Below, in pieces: positions 48,043 to 62,100 of a stretch of 64,000 nucleotides of DNA (its first letter is position 1; each line of letters begins with the position of its first letter). This DNA comes from Polytrichum commune. Lineage: Eukaryota; Streptophyta; Polytrichopsida; Polytrichales; Polytrichaceae. The notes beneath the pieces are model-generated. The model was given only the letters and a program-made list of their open reading frames with translations, made no database searches and was not told the DNA's origin. Location: positions 27,451,501 to 27,515,500 of the forward strand of contig OX485805.1 in assembly GCA_950295325.1 (NCBI GenBank). The letters run 5' to 3'. A program made the translations under genes and the position numbers.

Positions 48043-48669
48043 ATTCTACTTTCATAATCAATAACCACAAGATTGGCATGAGGTACTTTACAATCTCTTA
48101 CAATACACCCTAGATTCAACAGAATGAATGCAAACACATTCCAAGTATTGAGAAATAAATTGATGGAGGAGTTGGTAGGAAAGAAACTAAGTTATTTGGG
48201 CATATTGTTTATGAATGTGAGGAATTTTCTCACATAATATCAATGTCCACTAGTTGTGGTAATTAAAAAACAATGCAAAGCAATGGCCTCATTTTTTTGT
48301 TTTATTAGAATGCCAAATCCAATGCCGTTCATGTTCCAAACCAACCATATCCAATCCAATCAAACATATGGTGGATGATATTGCCAACTATCTAAATATC
48401 CCATTGTCCTCCGACGCCTCTAAGTGGACCAATGTCTCCACATTGGAATTAAACTTGCGAGACCTTGGGCGATGTGTAGGTGTTGATGTGGCCGCTTGTG
48501 CAAGAGCAACGCTCTCCACATATGCAGAAAGCAACAATGACCTAGGAGGGGACAATAGTTGCTGCATCATCTTGCCAACACTGCATTTATATATACATAA
48601 TGAGGGTCAATTACTTTAACGATACAGAAGTTCACAAAAATCAAAAAATTCAAATAGGTTGGGCAAAAC
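48043..48669. other. Spacer downstream of the methyltransferase-like fragment
   Basis: A plus-strand frame (48368-48619) and a minus-strand frame (48570-48388) overlap here. Neither resembles a known family. It may be the 3' untranslated region of the minus-strand gene. Confidence 0.3.
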
Positions 48670-49526
48670 TCATGTACTCAAACGTGATTTCCTTGCTACT
48701 TTGCGAGGAGGTTCATCATCCTCATCCAATGAAGGTGGTTGAGATGATTGATCAAGTACGGGATTCTGAGATGAGAACTTGCGAAGCCGTTGAAGTATGT
48801 TATTGAAGATAAGATCATCTGCCTCATAAGCAACAAGATGGCATCCACTCTTACGACATGCGTGGACAGAGGAACCTGAAATGAAATGAAATGAAAATAA
48901 AATTAGTATATGTTCTATAAGCATTACAATAGATGGTAGAAAGTCCATTTAGATATGAAGGTAGACCTATTGAATGTCAATGGTAGACATTAAAATTGTA
49001 AACCCACCGGTAGAAGTTGTGACATCAATGACCACCGCTCCAAGCTTACATAAACCCTCAATAAACATTTGCATTAAAATAATATATTTTTCACGAGCAC
49101 CTCGCCAAGGCACAAAATCATTCATTAGTTGATTTTTCTCAGTTGTATAGTTAAAATAAACATCATCTTTGCCAACACATACACCTTGCTTCTCGAACTC
49201 AATATTTTTGTTAAATGATATAATTCCATGCGCATTCATCTCACGGCAATATAATAAGATTTGAAATTTGCGTGACTGGCACAAACAAACAATATAAACA
49301 TATTAGCATACATTATATAATTTCTTTTGCATAAATTCAAACTGCATTGAAAATATTGCGGAAAAGAAATTATACTTACTGTGGCAGAAACATCGATACC
49401 AAAGCACAATTTCATGTCATTCTCACCCCACCAATATCTCAATAACGTCCATAATACAAGACATTGGGACGACATTTTACCATACCATGGAAGGGAGGGA
49501 AGCCCAAATATACAAATCGATACAAC
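48670..49526 (-). CDS. 3' part of a gene with a methyltransferase-like SAM motif
   Basis: Three minus-strand exons, 49526-49380, 49275-49008 and 48875-48670, have GT-AG junctions (donors GTAAGT and GTGGGT). They join in frame into about 206 codons without a stop. After splicing, AVVIDVTTSTG meets SSVHACRKSGCHLVAYEAD. This resembles motif I of Rossmann-fold methyltransferases, in which a D.T.GTG loop and an acidic residue after the next strand bind S-adenosylmethionine. In DNA (N4/N6) methyltransferases this motif can follow the catalytic one. The C-terminus is Pro/Asp-rich and ends in a likely nuclear signal (PPRKVARKSR). I see no DPPY-type catalytic motif and no 5' exons, so it may be a captured partial gene or the 3' end of a gene whose other exons are diverged. 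The function is uncertain. Confidence 0.4.
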
Positions 49527-49575
49527 CTAAAAAATTGGTAATCACCAAAAGCAAAGTGGTTTTTATCCAACAATT

Positions 49576-49649
49576 CTAGGTTGATTACCTTGTAAAAAAT
49601 TACCAATTGATTGTTGATTACCAATTTTTTACTAGGTAATCAACCTAGG
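49576..49649. repeat. Short AT-rich foldback
   Basis: CTAGGTTGATTACCTTGTAA at the left is mirrored by TTTACTAGGTAATCAACCTAG at the right, with a loop of about 22 bases. ACCAATTGATTG-type words around it form further small inverted repeats. It lies just upstream of the first recognised exon of the methyltransferase-like gene. Confidence 0.65.
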
Positions 49650-51545
49650 CTTTCACAATCAATTGGTAATTAGTTCCAACATCAAATTTCTTTATTTATA
49701 AGTTATAATAGTAGTATTGAGTATTTAAATATTAATGTTTTGCATGTTCTTGTGTCTTTCTTCTTTTAGTTCATGTGTTACCACTTGAGATCTTAATGCA
49801 ATTCTTATAAGTGCATGTGATAATTAATATAATCATAAATAATACTTCTCATAATTAAGCATGTAATATACATCTCATTCACAAAACATATCAAGCTATA
49901 GATGTGTAATGATCAACTTTCAACATTTCTTTTTGAGGAGTTCAATCATAAGTATTGCTTTAAAAAACTAGAATATATTTTCTCTTAATTTTCAAATCAT
50001 GAATATGAGTTGAGGTTTAATTCAACATCATTTTATTTCACAAAGTCCCATTACTTCTCCGTATAACCTTGAGCACTTGGATCTCACCTTCATACTACTC
50101 TTTTGAGTGTTTGCTCAAAAGATGCTACTCTCTTCTCAATTGATAATCATTCAAGTCTCACAACATCTAACAACTAACAAAGTAATTGAGAGAGGAAGAG
50201 AAATAACACTCTTGAATAAAAAAAAAATTGTAAGTGTATTTAAAAATAGTATCCCATGAATGAGAGATACAAGGTAAGCTCAAGTGTTGTTTGACACTCA
50301 ATCTTAAGATGATTTCGTTGCTATAAAAAATTGTATATCTCCTAAAAACATCTCACTACATATGGTCTTTTCCATTCTTACGAGAATCTATGTTCCATTT
50401 GATACTCATCTTCGTTCTCTCTAGATCCTATTTCATGTCTAACCTTTCTAGATGAGAGTTATTCTCCAACAGTTACAACCATTAAGTCTTTTGGATGTTC
50501 ATAATCCAAAATTTCTACTTTCATTTTTACCATGGCTACATCTTCCACAATCCATATAAGTATTTATTTACCAATGCACTTTAATAACATTGTTGGTAGT
50601 TACCAATTCTCAAGGTATAGGTGAGGTGGTTCTTGGCAAAAATCCTCATTTGTACACCAATCACTAATTCATTTTCCTATGGCCTGTATTATCCTCATAA
50701 GTTGTTCTTCCAATCGATGGCACTAATATTCATAATTATTTTTGTATATTATTATGATCTCCTTCATCAAAGCCACTGCCTAACCTATCTTTGTGGGTTA
50801 GCTCTCCTATTACTGTGTGTCTTCCTTTTAATTCCGTGGCTAAATACTTATTTCCATGCCCACTTCTACAAGGGGTGCACCTACACTTGATCTATGTACA
50901 CGTGTGAAAACCCCTTATTTGATGGGGGGAGGGGTATTTACCTTCCTTCCTTGAATATTTTCCACCTTATAAGTAGCTAAATTTCTATTGGATGGTATTT
51001 TCTAACACCCTATCATTACATATAAATTTTAGAGTCGCATAATTACAATGACCCTATCTTATTTATAAGTAGTAGAAATTTCGTGTGAACAATTTGCACA
51101 TAAATTACGCATACAATACACTATGCATACATTACTTTGCGCATATATTACTTTGCACATTACACACATACAACCATCATACCATAGATTTTAGCATATT
51201 GCGTCTGGTTCTTGAACCCCTTCATGAAACCCTAAATAAACCAGTTGTAGATAGGTTTTTGGATTGGATTCCGATTAACAAACCACACATGTAAAATTAT
51301 ATAAATATCATATTCAATTTTGAGTGTCATTATTAGGTTAATTGATAGGTAATGATTTGAGAATGAAATTGGGATATCAAACCTCGATAAGACCTATTCG
51401 ATGGGAGTTATGTGAATTAAAAGATTAAGGAAGGGATTATTAGGGTCATTCAATGAAGTACATGCAATTGCACGGTTTCTCCTTCACAACCATAGTCCAA
51501 TAGTCACGACTCGCTATACCATGGGTGATTTTTTCAATGCAGAGG
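49650..51545. other. AT-rich spacer without recognised gene
   Basis: No conserved coding frame or bounded repeat seen. It ends in AGAGG, the left target duplication of the next element. Confidence 0.4.
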
Positions 51546-53226
51546 TGTGAGGCTAAACCCACCACCCTTAAGCGTCCTAGTCCGGGTGATGGTTTTGAGA
51601 ATCACATGTATTGTTTGTGTATTGAAAATGCTCCCTTCACACCCCAAGGCATTTATGTCATTTTGAATCACTTTGTTTATTAATGGTAGCCTCTTGACTT
51701 ATGGCCGAATTGGCCTTCTCAAGGGTCCAACCGGCGGCCTTGGCAACACAAGCTCTCAAAGATATTCCCCTTTGGCCTTTGATTATCCTCTCCTTCACTT
51801 TTCCATTGCTAGAGTCTTCCACTTTCTCCATCGGCCTAACCTCCTTCGTCTCGCCACCGCGGATGTCCTCCACCTTCTCCATTAGTAATCCAAGTGATTT
51901 ATTTTGACCAATAGGTTCAAGTGTTGAAAAACACTTTTATCAATGGTTCAAGCACCAATACATTCAAAAATCACACATGCCCTACCTAACCTAATGAATC
52001 CAATCCTTACCTAAGGCCTAAGATATTCTAAAATAATCTATTGTGGTCTAAGGTTAATTTGTGGTGAGGCTGCTAAGGTTACTATGTATTGATTCGTTAA
52101 GTGAAGGCCTAACAAGGCTTAGCCCGAGCTTAATCCAAGATTTGCCCCGGCCCAGTAGAGTTAGCTAGTTGCCCCAGTTGGGCTTCGGCCAGCAGAGTTG
52201 TATCTGGTAGCAAGTAAGCTAGCTGCCCCAGTTGGGCTTCGGCCAACAGAGTTGTATCTGGTAGCAAGTAAGCTAGCTGCCCAGTTGGGCTTCGGCCAGC
52301 AGAGTTGTATCTGGTAGCAAGTAAGCTAGCTGCCCCAGTTGGGCTTCGGCCAACAGAGTTGTATCTGGTAGCAAGTAAGCTAGCTGCCCCAGTTGGGCTT
52401 CGGCCAGCAGAGTTGTATCTGGTAGCAAGTCAGCTAGCTGCCCAGTTGGGCTTCGGCCAGCAGAGTTGTATCTGGTAGCAAGTCAGCTAGCTGCCCCCCT
52501 TAAATGACACCACCTTAGGTGCTAATCAACCATCCACTAATTCCTTCTTCCTTGCACTTTGGCTAAATGAGCTAACCTACACCGCTAATGAACTAAACTA
52601 ATCTAACACACACTACTCTAAGAGCTACTTACTTCACACACCTTGTCTCAAGCTCTAAGAGCTCACCCCCTTTAGAAACAATGAGAGAGAGAGAGCTTAA
52701 CTAATTAACTCCACTAAAACTATTAACCTACACACGTGGCTCAAGCTCTTAAGGACTTGCTCCCTTGAGAGCGCTTGATGGAGAGAGTTGTAAATGAGAG
52801 AGAAAACACCTTAAGTAGCAAAGAGGGAGAGAGGGAGAGAGGGAGAGAGAGGGAGAGAGAGGTGAGGATAGGGTGAGAGGATTAGCACCTCCAATCACAA
52901 TCCCTTAACCCTCACCTTCAAAGTAGGGACTAATCCCCTTCCACCAAGCTTCCTTCTTCCTAAACTACCAAGGTGGATCCAAAAGTGGGCATTTAACCCG
53001 CGGAGCTCACCTTGCTTCACCTTACCCCCTACTCACATAATCAAGGCATTATCCTATTGAACTTAACCCTTGAAATAACCACCCAACACATTCTAAAGCC
53101 TAAACTTAAATCCAAACCACACTTCACTCTTTTTATGTTTTGTGAATAATCATAACACATCAAAGTCAAACTAAAATTGGTTTCGAAGAGTTAATCACCA
53201 CATGTGGGCACCATTTTGGGCTCACA
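51546..53226. mobile_element. Solo LTR of the TGTGAGG...CTCA(C/T)A family, copy 3
   Basis: It starts TGTGAGGCTAAACCCACCAC and ends TTTTGGGCTCACA, so the tips TGTGAG and CTCACA are perfect inverted repeats. It is flanked by an exact AGAGG duplication (51541-51545 and 53227-53231). At 1681 bp it contains a 54-bp tandem array (52165-52493) and GA tracts. It shares with copy 1 a segment near 51690-51790 (TTCTCAAGGGTCCAACC...). Confidence 0.8.
52165..52493. repeat. 54-bp tandem repeat (about 6 copies) in solo LTR 3
   Basis: The unit runs CTAGCTGCCCCAGTTGGGCT then TCGGCCAGCAGAGTTG and ATCTGGTAGCAAGT. Copies differ by one or two bases and by the number of Cs. Confidence 0.9.
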
Positions 53227-56187
53227 AGAGGGTCACAGATTATCCATAGTCTTTTGAAGTATCATGTAACCACATTTAATCAGGGCCAAAGGCACCCTAA
53301 CACAAACAACAATCTCGCCTTAATTAATTAATAATTTAGTGGATCATGAAATACGGTAGTAATGACCGTGCGGGTCACAACATTCATTACTTAATCTTAG
53401 ACTTAAGGTAGAGGGGCCCTTTCCCCCTCGAATTTCAGATTGGCATGTTCATTGGGGAGTTATTAAGGGGGAATCAATCTTGGAAGATGTGCAAAGTACA
53501 TTGGAAATTGGACCAATTGGAATAATTAATTTTGGATTAATATTGAATTAGTTATGAATTTTAGAAGGAGAACTCATAGGGGTACCCAAAACCACTCACC
53601 CCAAAAATGTACACCATGATTACATAGAAATTTGAGGTTGGAAGCTATAATGTACCTCTTGTTTGGATAGGTCTAGTGAGCGGTTTAAGGACCCGAGCGG
53701 GGAAAGGGCCCCTCTACCTTAATGAGGCAATGAGACTATTGTCCTTACTTAGACCGACTGGAGGTCTTTCCCCTATAAGTCTCCGGAACCATAGGCCAAA
53801 ACAAATTATTATACATGCCTATGCCATGGTTCGTTGATCCATTTAGTTGCTTTGAATGTTGCTCATGTGATTATTCATTTCTTCGGTATTCATTTGTAAT
53901 TTACATATTAATGATTTGTGTTTCTCTTACGTTGAATTCTTAATTATGTTAATCCCCAGGAGTTCACATTCTATTCATTAATGTGTTTATAATATGAGTC
54001 TATATCTTTAATTTTTTTTGTAAATAAAATTAATTTAATGTAAAAGGCAATGGTCAAGTTAGATGACCATCAGCCTTTAATGTGAATGGCTAGGTCTAGG
54101 AAAGCAAGTCACATGAGTCTATGTGTGTGTGTGGCCATGTGATTAATCAACAAACTATAGTCACGGGATGGGATGCAATAGGCAAGAACTTGGTCCATGT
54201 TACTCATTGATGGTTATTCACATCTTCCCCTTTATGAGAGCTCCAAACGCGATCCGCATTTGTTATAGGACAACCTTGCTTCCACATGGCACATCCTTCT
54301 CTCTATCAACCACTTCTCTATAATTTCTAAAGACTAATATCACTTTGCATCACTTAGCTTCCTCCATTTCACTGAATCTTTCATCTTTGATTGAGTTGAT
54401 TCTTCACACCACTTCATCTCACCTCAACCAACTATTCCCCATAGTAAGGACTTCACTTAAGATTATGGCCCTAGCAAATTTGATTATCACAAAAGAGTCC
54501 CTCTCTTTTTGTGTCTCTCTTAACTTTTAAATCACTACCATTGTGTTAGATTATGAAACAAATTCCATGTTTACCGAGGATTCTCAAAATCAACAAAGGG
54601 GCTCCTCAACATGTCACTTAAATCCGGGTCATGGTCATGCACGTTCTCGTGACCATTTGACTCAGTTATCACATTCACATGCAAATTGCTTCATCAATCA
54701 AAAGCTTCACACTCCACAATTCAACCAATGGTTGGGTCAATCCCACAAAGTTAATTGTTGCATACACCTATATGTAACTTGCATGAGATAACTTCACATA
54801 AACCAAGGGCTTCACACTCAATGATGGAATTAGACTATTGCACTGACAATATTCAATGCACTTCAATTACTCTTCCCAAGAATTAAGACAATGGCATGAT
54901 CAATTATACCCTAACAATGACTACACATTCAAATGTTTGGACGAATTATATTCTCATTTGAAAGTCCAAAGCTTATACACCAAAATACATTTTAGACACT
55001 GGTACTTGACCAACTTAACACTAGCAATCTCTCAACTCCGCCTTCCTGCATTTCTTTTAATTTAAGCCCATGGCCAACATGCACAACTATTAGACTATAT
55101 TAAGATCATTCACCAACATCACAAATTTCACAATCTGGAGTTCACACAGACCATGGCAGTACTCAAACAATTGGTGCACGCAATATACTCCCTTCCCAGG
55201 AGACAAGACAATTGTTTTATAATATTTATTGAGAAACTAGTTGTCAAAATATATCATTTAGAGAGGTGATGTCATAAGAAACATGAGTTTCCCACTCAAT
55301 AGTTGCGACTAGACTATGGAGTTTTTCTCTTTGACTACGGCAGAAGTTCCCACCCTTTGCATGAGAGGGATTCTACCACTCAAGCACTTGCTTCCAAGTC
55401 ATTCCATGACTAAAATTGACAATGGCCTACCAAAAGTCTATATGGAAGAAAATCAGGAGACTTGGCTATTATGGGACGTGCATGTCCATAGCCTAGCTTT
55501 AAAAAACATTCTTTTGATTTCCCACATGTCTATAGCCCCTCACTAACCTTTGCCAATAGTCAAGGCATCTACTTCAACAACCACTAATCTGATTTTGATT
55601 TAGTATTTACTAACTCCCACGTTTCTTCACTCTATAGGAGACTTAAAGTAATATTTGAACTCGAACTTCATAAAAATTCAAAAATTCAACTAAGCTAACA
55701 AAAAAGTTGGATTACACCAACCATCCCTTTTATCGCCAGATGACGGTACTTTCCATCCAAACGCAACCGTTTCAACAAATCCATCCACATGTCCACATAC
55801 ATTTTACCTATTTCTCATCCAATGCCACTAATGGTAGATGATTCATATTGAACCTATAAATAAATAAATACAAATTTAACTTAATTCTATTTATGCTACT
55901 TTACAAACAATTTTTTTAAAGAATACCACAACTTAAACCACACCATATATTATATATAATTCTCAAATTCACAATTAGAAGATGCTATTGTATATCTAAG
56001 AAAAATGTAAAATTATGTGTCTTGAATAAAATCCACACTAGATTTTCTTGCACGTGGTTTTCTACATTTTTGCCAGTGCGTGCCCCAAGGCCACTTCCCG
56101 CTTTGGCTTCTTCCCTTTCTTTGTGCATTCCTTTAGCTCCAACATGTTGGCCCTCTCCTCCATCTCCTTAGTTGTCGTTTGTTGCTA
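53227..56187. other. Intergenic DNA without recognised gene
   Basis: Several short frames lie at 54345-55546 on the plus strand, but none shows a domain or good codon pattern. No bounded repeats seen. Confidence 0.4.
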
Positions 56188-59100
56188 CTAGAGGTGTGAA
56201 GCTTGATTCGATGTTTCTCTAATCTTAGGATCAAATGTTTGTCTCATCACCCTCGTCCTCGAACACCCAAACAAGTTCAATGTTGTCAAAGAAGTCAAGT
56301 TCCCCAATTTCTCTAGTGATGTTGTCATGCTCGAACATTCATGCAAATCCAATGTTGTCAAAGAAGTCAAGTTCCCCAATCCCTCCGGTAATGTTGTCAA
56401 GCTCGAACACCAAGACAAATCCAATGTTGTCAAAGAAGTCAAGTTCCTCATTCCTTTTGATAATGTTGTTAAGCTCAAACACCTAGACAGATCCAATGTT
56501 GTCAAAGAAGCCAAGTTCCCCAATCCCTCAGGTAATGTTGTCAAGTTTCGACAACCAGACAAATACATTGTTGTCAAAGAAATCAAGTTTCCTAGTCCCT
56601 TCAGTAATGTTGTCAAGCTCGAACACCAACACAAATTCAATGTTGTCAAAGAAGTTAAGTTTTCCAACCCCTCTGGTAATGTAGTGATGCTTGAACACCT
56701 AGACAAATCCAATGTTGTCAAAGAAATCAAGTTCCCCAATCCCTCTAGTAATGTTGTCAAGCTCACACACCTAGACAAATCCAATGTTGTCAAAGAAGTC
56801 AAGTTCCCCAATCCCTCCGATAATGTTGTCAAGCTTGAACATCAAGACAAATCCAATGTTGTCATAGAAATGAGGTTCCCCAATCCCTCCGGTAATGTTG
56901 TCAACCTAGAACATTCAGACAAATCCAATGTTGTCAAAGAACTCAAGTTTCCCAATCCCTCCGGTAGTGTTGTTATGCTTGAACATTCAGACAAATTCAT
57001 GGTTATCAAAGAAGTCAAATTTCCCAATCCCTCCGGTAATGTTGTCAAGCTCGAACATCTAGACAAATCCAATTTTGTGAAAGAAGTCCAGTTCCCCAAT
57101 CGCTCCGGTAATGTTGTCAAGCTCGGAGACCATGACAAATCCAATGTTTTCAAAGAAGTGAAGTTCCCCAATCCCCTTGGTAATGTTGTCATTCTCCCAC
57201 ACGAAGATAATTTCAATGTTGTCAAAGAAGTTGAAGTCTCCAATCCCTCTGGTAATGTTGTCATGCTCAAACACCTAGACAAATCCAATGTTGTCAAAGA
57301 AGTCAAGTTTCCCAATCCTTCTAGTAATGTTGTCAAGCTCGCACACCAAGACAAATTCAATGTTGTCAAAGAAGTCAAGTTTCCCAATCCTTCTAGTAAT
57401 GTTGTCAAGCTCGCACACCAAGACAAATTCAATGTTGTCAAAGAAGTTAAGTTCCCCAATCCTTCCGGTAATGTTGTCAAGCTCGAACACCTACACAAAT
57501 CCAATGTTGTCAAAGAAATCAAGTTCCCCAATCCCTCCGATAATGTTGTCAAGCTTCGACAACCAGACAAATACAACGTTGTCAAAGAAGTCAAGTTCCC
57601 CAATCCCTTCGGTAATGTTGTCAACCTCGAACACCAAAACAAATTCAATGTTGTCAAAGAAATTAAGTTTCCCAATCCCTCTGGTAATGTTGTCATGGTC
57701 GAACACCTTGACAAATCCAATGTTGTCAAAGAAGTCAAATTCCCCAATATGTTTGATAATGTTGTCAAGCTCAGACACCCAGATAAATCCAATGTTGTCA
57801 AAGAAACCAAGTTCCCCAATCCCTCCGGTAATGTTGTCATGCTGAAACATGTAGACAATTTCAATGTTGTCAAAGAAGTTAAGTTCCCCAATCCCTCTGG
57901 TAATGTTGTCAAGCTTCGACATCCAGATAAATCCAATGTTGTCAAACAAGTCAAGTTCCCTAATTCCTCTGGTAATGTCCTCAAGTTCGGACACCCAAAC
58001 AATTCCAATGTTGTCAAAGAAGTCAGGTTCTTTAATCCCTCTGGTAATGTTGTCAGGCTAGCACACCTTGACAAATCCAATGTTGTCAAAGAAATCAAGT
58101 TTCCCAATCCCTCTGGTAATGTTATCAAGCTAGCACACCTTGACAAATCCAATGTTGTCAAAGAAATCAAGTTTCCCAATCCCTCTGGTAATGTTATCAA
58201 GCTTGAACACTAAGACAAATCTAATGTTGTCAAAGAAGTCAAGTTCCCCAATCCATGTGGTAATGTTGTCAAGCTTGAACATTCCGACAAATACAATGTC
58301 GTCAAAGAAGTTAAGTTTCCTAGTCCCTCTGGTAATGTTGTCAATCCCCTACATATCAATAGTCGAAGGGAGCTTACATCAAAGCCTTTCATCCTTGTGG
58401 AATTGTGCCTGAGCCATTGCAAAATTTCTTCATCTATATACATTGCTTCTACTTTCTTGTATTTCTGGGTTTCAAAAACACAACAAAATGTCAAAATTAT
58501 GTTTTGTTAATAAGAGTGGTGATAAAATTCAAATGTCGTGCTAAGATGAGATGGGAAAACCAATTCACTACATGTTATACAAGTGTCAAATGTCAAATTT
58601 AAAGAACTTAGAGACGCAAACTTTTACCAACATATTTGTATTTGCATTTCACAAAAATTAACCTTATTAAGCTCAATTATTTGCACCATACCTTGTCATG
58701 TGTTGATCCAACTCCTAAAAGAATCATGTTTAGTCTCCAAATTCGAATGCCCAAATATTCCTCGTTTGTCTCAGCAATCATACGTCCCATGTCACGTAGT
58801 TGGTCGTGCATTTCAAGATTTCCCTTTTGATCTATCTTAACCAAGGATTTGTCTACCAATATATCAAGCACATGATTTGGGGACGCACCATAGTTTGTAC
58901 ATATATGCAAGGCTCTTTCTTTCCGCATGCCCTTGGGAAGGAAACATGCTAGATCCAAAAACATGTTTTTCTCATCGTTTTCCAATCCATCAAAACTAAT
59001 CCTCAAGGTACTCCAAAGCCCTTCATCGCCATCCAAATGCCTACCCCTTTTCATTCTTTGGAAAGCCCTTTCCCAACTTCGAATCCTCTCCTTTCCCCGT

Positions 59101-62100
59101 AAGAACGCACCCATGACTTTCAAGCTCAAAGGCAAGCCGTTACACTTTTCTATAATTTTGTCATGTAGATCAAAGAGTTTTGGTGACAATTGAGCTTCAT
59201 CCACAAAAACATAAGAATCAAATAGTTCTTTTGCTGCATTTCCATCTAACTTGTCAACATCTATCCTACCATTCATGTCCACATGAAGTTCGATTAAAGC
59301 CCAAGCACGGGTTGTTATAATAAATTTGGTCCCATTGTTGACACAAGAAACATTTGTTGGTATTATTTCACGCACTTGAGTTGCATCTTTGGGATCATCC
59401 AATACTAGAAGGACTTTCTTTGTAGCCAACAACTCCCTCATTATCTTCTGTGCATCCACCAATGTACAAGTGGAATCTTTCTCCCTTCCAAAGTTTAGTA
59501 AAATCTCACATAGGATTTCAAGTGAATTTCTACTTTTCATATTTTCAATAAAATATGTTGCATCATATGTGGACCTCACATCATCAACTATGGCCTTAGC
59601 CAAGGTGGTCTTCCCTATTCCACCCATACCAATGAGACCCAAAATATTCACTCCTTTAAGTTGGTTTCTCGCCTTTGCAAGATTGCTTTCAAGACCAACC
59701 ACAACTTCATATCGTGTTTTCCGTCCATCCACCTATATGAAGAAGGTCACACATCATGTCAATTGGACCAAGAACTGTACCCTATGATAGAAGATTCAAA
59801 ACATTACAAACTTGTTTTAAAGAGGTATAAAAAAAACGTTTTAAACATTGCAACAATTTGTTCTAAAAAAATCTATAAAAGAATAATGTACGTACTTTTT
59901 GAAGATGGTGGAAGCAGCTCAAATTGAAAAATAATTTGCATGGTCAAGAAAGTTTCCACAAATTAGGCTTTGAATACATAATTTGATTTCTTGAGTTTTC
60001 TTTTTGATGTAGCCCTCCAATTCATCATGAACTCATAGAGAACTTTTGAAATTGATTCATTTCCAAAAATTATATGTAAGGTCATGAGTTTTGCTTCTAG
60101 AACCTAATGTAGTCATTAGTTTGTGGAGATACTTTTGGTGATAAATTTTGAAAATACCATTTTGATATTGTAAATTTGAATGCTTTGCAACAATTATAAA
60201 GGGTTGCGTAAAACCAATATCTTCTTGGAGGATTATTTGGTGTTACGTTATAGCCTTTGACCAAGATATTTGTGATTTCAACATACATGACCCGTCTATT
60301 AGTTCAGTTGACCATGCTTGCACTAGATCCTATGTTTTGGCTCAAAAATCATTTCTTGAACTCTAGGCATGTTAAATTAAATATAACAATTAAAAAAAAT
60401 ACATCTCAAAAAAACACAAGAAGCATACTGTATTGGAATGTGTTCTTACATTCTTGGGAGCAAAGACATTCATCTGGTCAGAGGTCTTCGTCAGTTGGGT
60501 GCTTGGGGAACAAGTCCCACCTTTGTCAAACTGCGGGAAATCATTGGAATATATTCCAACCATGAATTTCTTCTTTAAGATTGCGAGCCTCTCACAAATG
60601 TTAGAAAATGTTGGCCTTCGTGAAGGATCCTCAATCCAACATTCTTTGATCAATGTGGTAAGCTCTTCACAATTGATAGGTAACTCGGGCCTCCAACAAT
60701 CTTTTATTTTTTGTTGGATAACCTCTTTATTATTTGTGTCTAAAAATGGTTTCTTCAAAGAAAGGATCTCTTAGCATGTCATACCAAATGACCATACATC
60801 AGCTGGAAAAGGACATGCCATATTTGAAGGTGATTTTTTTTGGTTGGTGTTATTCATCTCAGGTGCCATGTACTTTGGTGTACCAATAGTAAACTCCTGT
60901 AATTCCGGTTTGCTTTGAACCTCCGTTTTGGAAGTATCATAATCTGTCAATTTCACAAAATCATAGCCAATATTTCCCTTGATTCCTGCAAGTCTAGACA
61001 CCGAGCTTAGAAGCACATTGCTTGGCTTTAGATCAAGATGGGCAACATGCATATCATGAAGATAACACATGCCCCTTGCGATTTCATGCATCATATCAAT
61101 TGCAACAAAATATGGTAAAGGCATCTCCTGCTTCTTCAACAAATCAGCCAAGCTCATCTCCATGAACTCCATTACTAGAAACCAATTTCTTGGGACATTG
61201 TTCAATCCATTCACATTGCCCTCATGAGTTTCATTGAATCTTCCACAACAAATAAATTTGACGAGGTTTGGATGGCCCAAGCATGCTAAGATGCCAGCCT
61301 CTTTGCGAAAGTTGGGGAACACTCTTAACACTTTTGTTGCACTTTGAAGTCCCAACCAACTTGATTTGTACACCTCGCCCGCCGCTCCAAATCCTATTTT
61401 GTCAAAAAGTACTGGCTTTACGACATTCTTTGGAATTTCTAAAGCATCCAATTCTGCACCTTTCACTTGTGGCAATTCAAATTGCAATCTCCTCAATAAA
61501 TGTGTTGCGAATTTATGCTCCTTGGAATCATCGGACATCATTTCAAGTTGTTTCTCAAGCTTTTCCACCAAGGCCTTTTCATCACTTTCAATTTCATCAT
61601 AAGTGGCCACACTAAAATCAATACATGGGATTCTAAAATTTTGTGAATCCGCATAGATAGCCAGATACTTTTCGCACATTGCATCCCAAAAACACCGCAA
61701 ATCATCCACAAGTTCTCGAAAGGCCTCTGTATTGTTCATTTGGAATGCCACTGCATTGCACCATTCTTGCTTCCCACAATCTTGGACCAATACTCTTACT
61801 TTTCGAGTAATGCGATGTAACTCCCCAAGCACAAGCCCAAATTTATTCGACGTCTCCTTTGTGGATGTGATCATCTCATTTACACAAAGCACAACTTGGG
61901 CAAGCTTGTTGACAAGATTTATGCATTGTTTCTCATTCAACACTTGCTCCGCCTTGAGAACCTCTTGAAGTTTGGTTACTGCCTCCTTTTGCCATTTCAA
62001 AATATCTCTGAGCTCATTGCTTTGTTTTTGTCCTTTTCCTACATATGTCCCAAACTTCAGGACGCAAATACTTATGAAATCCCAAATCATGCGAATGAAT

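Noticed and set aside
54345-55546. Cluster of short plus-strand frames as a gene
   Set aside because: No domain, splice model or codon pattern links them.
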